A stretch of DNA of 7,090 bases from assembly GCF_009711475.1 (NCBI RefSeq), contig NZ_SMMD01000744.1, forward strand, positions 1 through 7,090. The letters are read 5' to 3'. Source of the stretch: Fulvivirga aurantia. GTDB lineage: Bacteria; Bacteroidota; Bacteroidia; Cytophagales; Cyclobacteriaceae. The notes under the pieces were generated by a model. That model was not told where the DNA came from, ran no database searches, and saw only the letters and a list, made by a program, of their open reading frames with translations. Positions 1-7,049 of this stretch are shown piece after piece. The translations under genes and the position numbers were made by a program. Each line of letters opens with the position of its first letter. The stretch's first letter is position 1.

Positions 1-2450
1 GTACTTAACGATGAGATATCAATCTGATCCGAAGCCTTTGCCTTAAAGACTAATTCTCCAAATAGATTATAGACAGCAATCTTTTTAGACTTGTTAAAAC
101 CAGCAATTTTGATCACCCCACGAGTTGGGTTAGGGTAAAATGTAACTTCGTCACCCCTGTCAGAATAAACATCTGCCAATGAAGTAACCGCACTTACTTT
201 AAGATCATCATCACTTCGAGGCATGATTATATAGTCATCACCAGACTGTTTGAGGAAACCGGTTACACTTACAGTTGAGCTCGGAATTTCTTTACCGCTT
301 AATGGGTGTATTTCCAGTCCAACCTCAAAGTACGCTTCATTGGTACCATCTGTTAAAGAATACTCTACACCTGCTTCAAATACCCCGGTAGAAGTAAATG
401 TTAAATCTGAAACAGTAACTAAATGAGATTCGAAGGCCTCTCCTAATTCTGTTATTTCAACCTCTTCAGCATTAAGATCAACATCTACATTACTTATTGT
501 AGTAAGCTTAATAGGCTCACTTGAAATTTGCAATTGTCCTAAGTACTCATTGATTGAACCAAAAACAACAATACTATCGCCTTGTACCAAATCTGATGAT
601 TTGCTATCTGATGATTGACTTCGTAATTCAATGAATGCAGTTCCATCATAAACTATACGATTATCAACACTATTATTTTGGGCATCTACAACCACCCCTG
701 ATACATAAACTGGTGAACCAATTGGTTTTTCACGGGCTTCAGCAATTGAAATGATTGATTGATTGGTCACATCTTCCATATACCTTGGTGAAATTTGATA
801 ATCACTGCCAAATTGCCCAATATAACCCGTAATATTCACTATGCCTGTTGGTATATCAGCACCTACTAAAGGATGGGTATCTGATCCCAGTCTAAAAATA
901 AATGTATTCTCTCCATCTGTAATTGTATAATTACCTTCTGATCCACCGCCTTGAAACTGACCTGTAGTGTTAAACCATACATTATTAATAATCACTAGCT
1001 CTGACTCAGCATCTTCGTTGATTTGATCTATTTCCAGGTTTTGAGCCGTAGGAATTTCTACATTTTGCTTCAATACGTTTATATAAACAGGTTCTCCTGA
1101 GATCTGAAGCAGATTATTATATTGTCCTATACCTCCTTTGACCTTCACACTGTCGCCTATTTCTAACTGTGAAGATTCATTGGCGGCACCAAAACCTCTA
1201 ACTACAATACCTGCCGTACCATCATAGATCACTCTATTACTATTACTGTTATTAACACCTCCTATAACTATTCCTGTAACGATTACTCTTTCATCCATTG
1301 GTTTTTTACGAGCATCTTCTATAGTAAGAAGAACTTCGCCTTCTTTGCCTGTAACATCAAAAATTACATCAGGGGTGTTGAGTGAAGTGTGAGTAATATC
1401 GACCACGAATGTACTTCCATCAGCCACAGAAGGAGAAAGTTTTACAAATACTTCAAACTCCTGCTCTGCTTCAGATACGTTGTTACTTAAGGTGATTGAA
1501 GAAGACCATGTGCTGCCATCTGTTGACAATTCAAAAGGAGCAGTGGCACTCACCGTGACATCTCCATCGAGGTTGTAGCCATTTACTTTATATGACTGCA
1601 CTTGTTGATCTCCAGCAGCTACTTCTCCAAACCCTGTTGAAAACCCTACTGTGTCAATTAAAATTTGCGGCTCGGCTGTTGTTCCCCAGATTTCACCCAC
1701 AAACTCCGGATGATCAATGAATGGATTTCTGTTATTCTGCCATTCAGCAATTTTATCATTCCTATCGCGCTCAAATTGATCCACCGGATCATTCTCATGC
1801 CACTTTATCAGTTTGTAAAGCCTTCCAAATAATGGCTGTCCGCTAAAGGTAATGTGATCACGAAGCTCGAGATCTAAGGCGTCACTATTATATCTTGTAG
1901 CCATATAAAACATCATACGTGCTACATCTCCCTTTACTTCATCTCTCGGTTCCCAGTAATCATCATTTGTATATGTATTAGGTGCCTCACCTTCTTCATA
2001 TTCTGCCGTATGAGGCAATTCGCTGAAATCTTTATTGCTTCTTGAGCTATTTACTGTCTGATCACAAGGTCTTAAATGATGAATGTCGGTGTAAGCTGTA
2101 TCGGCATCATCAGGAAAGCCATGTGATTTAGACCAGACATGTTCACGATTCCAGAAGTCATCATTGCTAGGGTTGGTAGGGTCAGAGGCAAAATCGAATT
2201 TGTCAATCGACCTACCCGTATAGATGAGTATTACATTATCAGGATTAGCAGGATCTTCATCAGTAGCTCTCAGCGCATCTTTTACCTCACTATAAGTTTT
2301 AACCGTGTGGTTATTTATTATTTTATGCAGCGCCATCTTTAATTCTTCACCAGTAAGCCCAGTTGCCGGATCATAATACCCTGCAGGAACTTGTGAGAAA
2401 GAATGAAGGCTCACTAAAAGTAGTATTGAAAATAGTATTCGTTTTTTCAT
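1..2450 (-). CDS. Secreted endonuclease I-family nuclease with tandem OB-fold/DUF5689-like modules and T9SS sorting domain (3' end cut off by window edge)
   Basis: My reading of the minus strand gives 816 open codons from the ATG at 2450 to the window edge. Residues 1-20 form a signal peptide (MKK, then a hydrophobic stretch ending SFSQ). Residues about 25-250 match the endonuclease I family (Pfam Endonuclease_1; Vibrio Vvn/Dns, Bacillus BsnA). The motif NREHVW contains Glu103-His104, the expected metal ligand and general base. DIHHLRP at 122-128 and VNSSRSN at 133-139 supply Asn134, the likely second metal ligand. Such enzymes cut DNA and RNA non-specifically with a divalent metal. Only one cysteine (Cys129) is present, unlike disulfide-rich Vvn. 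Residues 262-370 look Ig-like. Residues 375-561 and 567-751 are two similar modules resembling YhcR-type OB folds/DUF5689. YPNPTRG at 772-778 opens a type A T9SS sorting domain; perhaps 20-30 residues are missing. Expected location is the cell surface or outside. Fold family is confident; substrate is inferred. Confidence 0.9.
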   Translation of the reverse strand, partial: MKKRILFSILLLVSLHSFSQVPAGYYDPATGLTGEELKMALHKIINNHTVKTYSEVKDALRATDEDPANPDNVILIYTGRSIDKFDFASDPTNPSNDDFWNREHVWSKSHGFPDDADTAYTDIHHLRPCDQTVNSSRSNKDFSELPHTAEYEEGEAPNTYTNDDYWEPRDEVKGDVARMMFYMATRYNSDALDLELRDHITFSGQPLFGRLYKLIKWHENDPVDQFERDRNDKIAEWQNNRNPFIDHPEFVGEIWGTTAEPQILIDTVGFSTGFGEVAAGDQQVQSYKVNGYNLDGDVTVSATAPFELSTDGSTWSSSITLSNNVSEAEQEFEVFVKLSPSVADGSTFVVDITHTSLNTPDVIFDVTGKEGEVLLTIEDARKKPMDERVIVTGIVIGGVNNSNSNRVIYDGTAGIVVRGFGAANESSQLEIGDSVKVKGGIGQYNNLLQISGEPVYINVLKQNVEIPTAQNLEIDQINEDAESELVIINNVWFNTTGQFQGGGSEGNYTITDGENTFIFRLGSDTHPLVGADIPTGIVNITGYIGQFGSDYQISPRYMEDVTNQSIISIAEAREKPIGSPVYVSGVVVDAQNNSVDNRIVYDGTAFIELRSQSSDSKSSDLVQGDSIVVFGSINEYLGQLQISSEPIKLTTISNVDVDLNAEEVEITELGEAFESHLVTVSDLTFTSTGVFEAGVEYSLTDGTNEAYFEVGLEIHPLSGKEIPSSTVSVTGFLKQSGDDYIIMPRSDDDLKVSAVTSLADVYSDRGDEVTFYPNPTRGVIKIAGFNKSKKIAVYNLFGELVFKAKASDQIDISSLS
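198..1328 (-). repeat. Two tandem OB-fold/DUF5689-like protein modules inside the nuclease gene
   Basis: This is a protein-level repeat. Copy 1 is residues 375-561 (bases 768-1328) and copy 2 is residues 567-751 (bases 198-752). Each begins with a line of the type (T/S)I(E/A)(D/E)AR(K/E)KP followed by V(I/Y)V(T/S)G(I/V)V, then NR(V/I)(I/V)YDGTA, GDS(V/I)xV, LQIS(G/S)EP, a (T/S)(I/L)TDG strand, HPL and a closing TG(Y/F). Each copy appears to hold two OB-like halves, about 375-460 plus 471-561 and about 567-651 plus 660-751. Such domains often bind nucleic acid or carbohydrate; here they probably hold substrate near the nuclease domain, which is inference. The copies are clearly diverged, so this is an old duplication. 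Confidence 0.8.
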
Positions 2451-2464
2451 AATTAAAAAAATAC

Positions 2465-2498
2465 AAAAAGCTACCATAGAAACCTATGGTAGCTTTTT
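2465..2498 (-). terminator. Perfect 15-bp hairpin, likely intrinsic terminator after the lipoprotein gene
   Basis: The arms at 2465-2479 and 2484-2498 are perfectly complementary over 15 bp around a four-base loop at 2480-2483. The core is ten pairs (GCTACCATAG with CTATGGTAGC) flanked by five A-T pairs. Read on the minus strand, the stem ends in TTTTT and is followed by a further T-rich run, the form of a Rho-independent terminator. It lies 21 bases after the lipoprotein stop codon and ends 14 bases before the nuclease start. The symmetric A and T flanks would also allow it to work on the plus strand, but no plus-strand gene is visible. It could instead act as an attenuator or leader structure for the nuclease gene. 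Confidence 0.8.
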
Positions 2499-2519
2499 AG
2501 ATTACAGAATAGTTAATAA

Positions 2520-4337
2520 CTATTTTTTGTTTGGTCCTTCAACAATTTCAAAAGTACCTCCTCCTTTTGACTGGAACTCTACTAAATATGTATCGTTACC
2601 ACTACCATTATACGTAGCAAAAGTAACTTTAATAAATACATCAATTCCGTTTACCTGAGCTGGTAATGAAGGATACTTAGCTTGCAGTAAAACTTTTATA
2701 CCTTCTGCCGCTTTGTTAAGAAGAACTGGTAATGCCTCTTCCTGAGTAAGACCGTCATACTCAGATTGAGCATAATCGCCAGACTGTCTCTTACTTACTC
2801 TTATGTCAAAGTTAGAGTAGAACGATCCTGCTCCGTATAACCATTCTTGAGTACCAAAACCATCATCATATAGAGCCGGATTAGACTTAGCAACTGCATC
2901 TACTATGATTTGATAGTCTGCAGAAGTCATTGTAAATACTATTGTTGGGTCTAGATTCCAGCGATCTTCAGACTTTATATACTGCTCTTCTTTAGCAATA
3001 ATTCTATTACCTACCCAAAGACCTTCGGTTACTGTAAATGTTTCAACAATTGTCTCTGTGCTATTACCATTGTAGTAATTGTATGCAATTTTATAAGAAT
3101 CTCCTTCTTGAGCATATGGGTAAAGAGTGATCAAGTAAGTAGGCAGGTAGTTTTCAGGTAATTTATCATCACTGAAATTTAAAAATCTACCAGTTATACC
3201 TAAAGTTGCATAATCTTCAGGATTCAGATAGTAAATATCATCTGATTGAGCCCATTTACTTCCATCGTAAGTATAGAATCTAGCTTGCTCTTCACCACGT
3301 GGTTGTGGTGCTCCATCTTTTGATTCATCATCTAATACAAATGAAGTTGTAATGAAGTAATTTGAACCATTATAATTTTTATACTCTATATTATAAACGG
3401 TGTTTTCTGAAGTTGCTCTATCGAAAGTAAGTCCTAGGTATTTCTGAAGTCCTTCAATAGTTCTTTCTGCGATTCTTGTTGAATCTTCCTCCTCATTTGC
3501 AGAGCCTGCAAATAAGTCATCGTTCATATCTTCAGCAAATTCCTTTCGTTTACTTATACGAGTGTCAAAGTTCTTAAAATAAGAATTTGATGCATAGTAG
3601 AAATCTAAAGTACCGTAGCTATCGATCCATTCTACACCTCTGGTATTTTCAATATAATCTACTATCACCTGATATTCATCAGCACCCATTGTGACATTAA
3701 CTTGAGTAAATCCAGTAGTATCCTCTTCTGTAACTGTCTTATAAGCTACAACCGGTACTGGAGTTAGAATATCCGCAGTGTCTAGGTATTCATAATAAAC
3801 CAACTTAATGTCACCTTTTTCTGGTTCTTCTTGAATAATATCTTTCAAAACTACAGGTAGTACATCTCCAGGAGTTTGTGATCTAGTTAATATACCAAAC
3901 TCTTCTGCATCTCCTCCAACTATACTGTAATCAGCTTGAGTTAGAGTAATTGCTTCATCAATATATTGCTGTGAGTTTTCAGAAACTTCTCCCTGAAATA
4001 ATTTATAACTCACCTGAATAGCGCTTGTATTACCCAAGTGAGGAAACTGGCCTTCTAACACAGATGGCATATACTCAGTAGGGTTTACATTTGCTGTCAG
4101 AGCTTCATTATCTTCAATAAACTCTGCTAAAAGCGTATCTTCTTCGTTTGTTCCTTCCGCTTTAATCATGGCTGCGATAGTACCATAATCTGAAGCAGTC
4201 AGTTCATAAGCAAATGAAACTTGATTTGCTTCACTAGCAGATTCATCTAGCTCTTCGTAGAGATCCTCAACAGGATCACACGATGCGAACACTATACAAA
4301 GCGCTGCAAATAGATATTTTATTTTATTTGTCATCAT
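2520..4337 (-). CDS. Probable surface lipoprotein with repeated modules, family not recognised
   Basis: A 605-residue protein with a lipoprotein signal: positively charged N-terminus, hydrophobic residues 8-18, and lipobox FASC with Cys20. The sequence after Cys20 is acidic (DPVED, then EELDE), like the export signals that send Bacteroidota lipoproteins to the outer face of the outer membrane. I cannot name a family. The mature part is built from about five related units marked by DY or DEY after a short strand (Tyr51, Tyr137, Tyr222, Tyr376, Tyr475). Two long units share the signature NFDxRxSKR at 256-264 and 509-517. No catalytic motif is visible. It starts 18 bases after the receptor gene, so the two are probably cotranscribed, suggesting a binding or lid partner for the receptor as SusD-like proteins are for SusC. 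It is not recognisably SusD. An ATG one codon later (4334) is equally possible as the start, and there is no Shine-Dalgarno sequence to decide. Confidence 0.9.
   Translation of the reverse strand: MMTNKIKYLFAALCIVFASCDPVEDLYEELDESASEANQVSFAYELTASDYGTIAAMIKAEGTNEEDTLLAEFIEDNEALTANVNPTEYMPSVLEGQFPHLGNTSAIQVSYKLFQGEVSENSQQYIDEAITLTQADYSIVGGDAEEFGILTRSQTPGDVLPVVLKDIIQEEPEKGDIKLVYYEYLDTADILTPVPVVAYKTVTEEDTTGFTQVNVTMGADEYQVIVDYIENTRGVEWIDSYGTLDFYYASNSYFKNFDTRISKRKEFAEDMNDDLFAGSANEEEDSTRIAERTIEGLQKYLGLTFDRATSENTVYNIEYKNYNGSNYFITTSFVLDDESKDGAPQPRGEEQARFYTYDGSKWAQSDDIYYLNPEDYATLGITGRFLNFSDDKLPENYLPTYLITLYPYAQEGDSYKIAYNYYNGNSTETIVETFTVTEGLWVGNRIIAKEEQYIKSEDRWNLDPTIVFTMTSADYQIIVDAVAKSNPALYDDGFGTQEWLYGAGSFYSNFDIRVSKRQSGDYAQSEYDGLTQEEALPVLLNKAAEGIKVLLQAKYPSLPAQVNGIDVFIKVTFATYNGSGNDTYLVEFQSKGGGTFEIVEGPNKK
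2544..3956 (-). repeat. Higher-order duplication of a short-plus-long module pair within the lipoprotein
   Basis: This is a protein-level repeat. The first pair is residues 128-335 (bases 3333-3956) and the second is residues 365-598 (bases 2544-3245). In each pair a short unit (an ADY or EDY line, then LPVVL or LPTYL, then GD and a YxYY- or YNYY-like strand) comes before a long unit. The long units at about 211-335 and 464-598 align through ADEYQVIVD and ADYQIIVD, then (Y/F)GT, an aromatic stretch, NFDxRxSKR, and a closing NYNGSN or TYNGSG strand. Residues 39-115 look like one more short unit with the same ASDY and MPSVL landmarks. The pattern suggests growth by internal duplication. Confidence 0.7.
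2549..2556 (-). promoter_or_regulatory. Possible -7 element for a separate nuclease promoter
   Basis: The minus strand reads TACTTTTG here, a full match to the Bacteroidota -7 consensus TAnnTTTG. Transcription from it would start near 2542 and give a leader of about 90 bases that includes the hairpin at 2465-2498. Against it, no TTTG sits at the expected -33 distance, and the bases also encode the GTFEIV stretch near the end of the lipoprotein, so the match may be chance. Confidence 0.2.
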
Positions 4338-4355
4338 AACTTAATTATTCAGATA

Positions 4356-6911
4356 TTAAAAATTAACTCTTAGACCCAAAGTCCATGTACGTCCTTGTCC
4401 GTAATAAACTTCAGCGTCTTGCGCGTTATGTGCACCACCATCTCTGGCATCACTTATAAATTCTGTGTTAAGCGCGTTATTAAGATTTCCTAATAAAGAA
4501 GCATCTAGCTCGCCTATCTTGAATTTGTATCTTAGATTGGCATTAAGAACCCCGTAATCAGGTAGTTGCCAAGACTGAACACCTTTATCGTCTTCGTTAT
4601 CTCTAGAATTAGGATCAAAATCAGCGTAGTTGTTTGCGTAATAATTAAAATCCGCTCCTATTCTTAGGTTATCAAATACTTCATATCTTACACCTAATGC
4701 ACCAGTTGTTTGTGCAGCATCACCAACCTTTAAGTCTGCAATAAATACGTTAACTGTACCTGTTACATTTTGATTAGCATCTAACAAAGAAACATCTGTG
4801 ATGTTATTTTGCCATACCCAGTCACCAAATGAACCCATACCTCTTACAGTAAGTGCATCTACTGGTCTCCATTCAAAGTCAAACTCTATCCCTTGGTGAA
4901 GTGCATTAACGCCTGTTACGTTCGCAAATACTTCATCTTCTCCTTGTCCGGCACTTACAATAAGTGTTCTATCCTTCCAGTTTGTTCTGTATAGGTTTAC
5001 ATTGGCATTGAAGGTTCTTGTTCTGTAACCGTATCCAGCCTCAAAAGACAAAATCTTTTGATTCTCAGCGTCTTCATTGATGTCATTTTCAAAATTTTGG
5101 AATACCGCATCAAAGTTTGGTGCTTTTTCGAAGTAACCGATATTACCAAAAATGTTATGGTTTTTAGTCAAATTATAGTTAGCACCACCTTTTACCTGAT
5201 AGCCGAAAAAGTTAACAAAATCAGTTTCTTGTAAAGGATCAGAATCAAGGTAGTTGAAGTAATCAACTCTTTTGTAAGAAGTATTAGAGGCCGCTAATGA
5301 AACAAAGGCAGAAAGGTCTCCGGAGGTATATTCTCCTTGTAAAAATCCACCTTCCCATAATACGATCCCATCGTTGTAGTAGCTGTATTTACCGCCTTCT
5401 TCAACAACATTATTAGGATTATTTACATCGCTATCATCTACATAGTAGTCAGCGCCTAATAGGTTAGTCACTTCTCTAAAGTGGATGCCTTTATAGTATC
5501 TTAAATCAAGACCACCTAGTAAGTTTATTTCATCTGTCAGCTCTGTGCTGTAAGTAGATAAAGCACCATACCATCTGTGATCATTTCTTGATGCGCCTAG
5601 TGCATATAAAGCACTACCATCTGCCGAGTTTTGGTTTTCATCAACAAGAGCATCTAAATCTACTGGGCTATAAATATCACCTGTACGAGGTGCGTCACCA
5701 GTTATTGGGTTGGTTGAAAAGCCGATGCTTCTACCACCACCACCTGTTCCTACAGATGCATAAAGAGCTGTTGACAACTCAGATTTCTTACTAATTGTCC
5801 AGTAATGGTTTAAAGACATTTGTGGTTTGTGATAGAAGTTATCTTCAATACTCTTCTCTTTTCCTTCTAAAATTCCCCAGTCTGGGTTATATCTAATATC
5901 CTGAGGTGCATTTCTTATAGTCTGAATTGGTAATCTGTTTTGTCTCTGACCGTGCTGCTGAGGTGCTCCAAAACCAGTGAAAGATATGGTATGTGAGTCG
6001 TTCAACATTTTAGAAACATTAAGGAAGTAGTTATATCCTTCAAACTGTGTTCCTTCTACATAACCATCTCCCTGAATTTTTGCAGCACTCATTGTTACCG
6101 CCCAGTCATTTTCTAAAAGACCAGTTGAAACAGAGAAACCAACTTTGCTGAAGTTGTTGTTACCAGTTGAAGCGAAAACTGTTCCGCCTTTATTGATATC
6201 AGTTGTTTTGGTAAGAATGTTAATTGTTCCACCAATAGAAGGTACAGCTACTTTAGAAGCACCAAGACCTCTTTGTACTTGCATAGATCTTGTTACGTCA
6301 GTAAGACCTGCCCAGTTTGACCAGTAAACTCTACCGTTTTCCATGTCGTTAACAGGCACACCATTGATCAATACAGCAACATTTTCTGAGTTAAACCCTC
6401 TAAGGTTTATTCTAGAGTCACCGTATCCACCACCTTGCTTGGTTGCATACACACCAGGAGTAGATTTCAACAATTCTGGAAATTCCTGGTTACTTGCTGT
6501 AGCAATGATTTCAGCTTGCTTGATAGTAGAAACTGCTACTGGAGTCTTTCTATCGATTGCAACTGAAGCTATAACTTCAATCTCATCAAGACCAATGGCT
6601 GCAGTCTCCAAAGAAATATCTCCTAAATCAGATTCGCCAGCTGCTACAGAAATGCTCTGCTCCTGGTATCCAATAAATGAAACTACTAAAGTTGCGTTAC
6701 CACTAGGTACCGATAACTTAAAGTTTCCGTTGAGGTCGGTAACTGTACCAGTTGTAGTACCTTCGATGATCACGTTGGCACCCACAAGCGGCTCTCCACT
6801 ATCGGCCTCCTTCACTACACCACTCACCGTTCTTTCCTGGGCTGTGGCCAAAGATGTAGACAGGCAAAAGAAGATTGCCAGCCAAAATCCTGATTGTAAA
6901 ATTTTACTCAT
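4356..6911 (-). CDS. TonB-dependent outer-membrane receptor with carboxypeptidase-regulatory-like N-terminal domain
   Basis: An 851-residue receptor that would import a substrate across the outer membrane using TonB/ExbBD energy. Residues 1-24 are a signal peptide ending ATA before Gln25. Residues 27-100 form a carboxypeptidase-regulatory-like beta domain (VSGVVKEADSGEPLVGANV, later VSFIGYQ), common in Bacteroidota receptors. LDEIEVIA at 108-115 is a plausible TonB box. The plug spans about 117-235, with FPELLKSTPGVYATKQGGGYG, then INLRGF, VLINGVPVNDM and the IGGTINILTK stretch. The rest is a beta barrel ending in TWTLGLRVNF, with the terminal Phe typical of outer-membrane proteins. It is shorter than typical SusC proteins (about 1000 residues), and no susD is adjacent. 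It is probably the first gene of the operon, with the lipoprotein gene 18 bases downstream. The ATG at 6911 opens directly on the signal peptide; no Shine-Dalgarno sequence is seen, as usual in this phylum. The substrate cannot be told from sequence. Confidence 0.95.
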   Translation of the reverse strand: MSKILQSGFWLAIFFCLSTSLATAQERTVSGVVKEADSGEPLVGANVIIEGTTTGTVTDLNGNFKLSVPSGNATLVVSFIGYQEQSISVAAGESDLGDISLETAAIGLDEIEVIASVAIDRKTPVAVSTIKQAEIIATASNQEFPELLKSTPGVYATKQGGGYGDSRINLRGFNSENVAVLINGVPVNDMENGRVYWSNWAGLTDVTRSMQVQRGLGASKVAVPSIGGTINILTKTTDINKGGTVFASTGNNNFSKVGFSVSTGLLENDWAVTMSAAKIQGDGYVEGTQFEGYNYFLNVSKMLNDSHTISFTGFGAPQQHGQRQNRLPIQTIRNAPQDIRYNPDWGILEGKEKSIEDNFYHKPQMSLNHYWTISKKSELSTALYASVGTGGGGRSIGFSTNPITGDAPRTGDIYSPVDLDALVDENQNSADGSALYALGASRNDHRWYGALSTYSTELTDEINLLGGLDLRYYKGIHFREVTNLLGADYYVDDSDVNNPNNVVEEGGKYSYYNDGIVLWEGGFLQGEYTSGDLSAFVSLAASNTSYKRVDYFNYLDSDPLQETDFVNFFGYQVKGGANYNLTKNHNIFGNIGYFEKAPNFDAVFQNFENDINEDAENQKILSFEAGYGYRTRTFNANVNLYRTNWKDRTLIVSAGQGEDEVFANVTGVNALHQGIEFDFEWRPVDALTVRGMGSFGDWVWQNNITDVSLLDANQNVTGTVNVFIADLKVGDAAQTTGALGVRYEVFDNLRIGADFNYYANNYADFDPNSRDNEDDKGVQSWQLPDYGVLNANLRYKFKIGELDASLLGNLNNALNTEFISDARDGGAHNAQDAEVYYGQGRTWTLGLRVNF

Positions 6912-6990
6912 AATTCGTTGTTTGGTTGAAAAAATATGATTTTTAATTTTTACCAGCCGCGAAACTACTTAATATCTATAACTCAATCAC

Positions 6991-7020
6991 TTAAACTACT
7001 TTTAATTTAATCTTATCAAA
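6991..7020 (-). promoter_or_regulatory. Candidate Bacteroidota-type promoter of the receptor operon
   Basis: On the minus strand TTTG (7017-7020) is followed after 18 bases by TAGTTTAA (6991-6998). This resembles the Bacteroidota sigma factor pattern TTTG, then 17-23 bases, then TAnnTTTG; the last two bases of the -7 element differ from consensus. It is the only TTTG on the minus strand between the window edge and the receptor start. Transcription would begin near 6985, giving a leader of about 74 bases. Confidence 0.4.
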
Positions 7021-7031
7021 CCGCTTGTAAA

Positions 7032-7049
7032 TCTTAACTTATTCTTAAC
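7032..7049 (-). promoter_or_regulatory. Tandem GTTAAGA direct repeat, possible response-regulator operator
   Basis: On the minus strand GTTAAGA occurs at 7043-7049 and again at 7032-7038, separated by four bases, so the period is 11. Seven-base direct repeats with an 11-base period are the layout bound by OmpR/PhoB-type response regulators. A weaker third copy, GATAAGA at 7011-7017, overlaps the candidate -33 element. The pair lies about 45 to 65 bases upstream of the predicted transcription start, where an activator could contact RNA polymerase. The region is AT-rich, so chance is possible, and the actual regulator is unknown. Confidence 0.3.

Noticed and set aside
2139..2342. Plus-strand open frame of 67 codons opposite the nuclease active-site region
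   Set aside because: The minus strand here encodes the conserved NREH motif and the nuclease N-terminal region; the plus-strand frame has no sensible protein character.
1..2450. Nuclease as an antibacterial toxin or phage-defence effector
   Set aside because: No immunity gene, toxin-delivery domain other than T9SS, or defence partner is visible. A secreted digestive nuclease fits better, though a role against competitors cannot be excluded.
5733..5746. CCACCACC-like low-complexity run
   Set aside because: It encodes a short glycine run (about residues 389-393) in a receptor loop and is not a repeat array.
5588..6327. Two short plus-strand frames (5588-5794 and 6145-6327) opposite the receptor
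   Set aside because: Both are antisense to barrel or plug coding sequence and resemble no protein; they are shadow frames.
2520..6911. Classical SusC/SusD polysaccharide utilisation pair
   Set aside because: The lipoprotein shows repeated DY-type modules and not the recognisable SusD sequence pattern, and no glycoside hydrolase is present.
6343..6939. Plus-strand open frame of 198 codons opposite the receptor N-terminus
   Set aside because: It lies antisense to the well-conserved plug and signal peptide, has no recognisable domain and is best explained as a shadow of the receptor gene.
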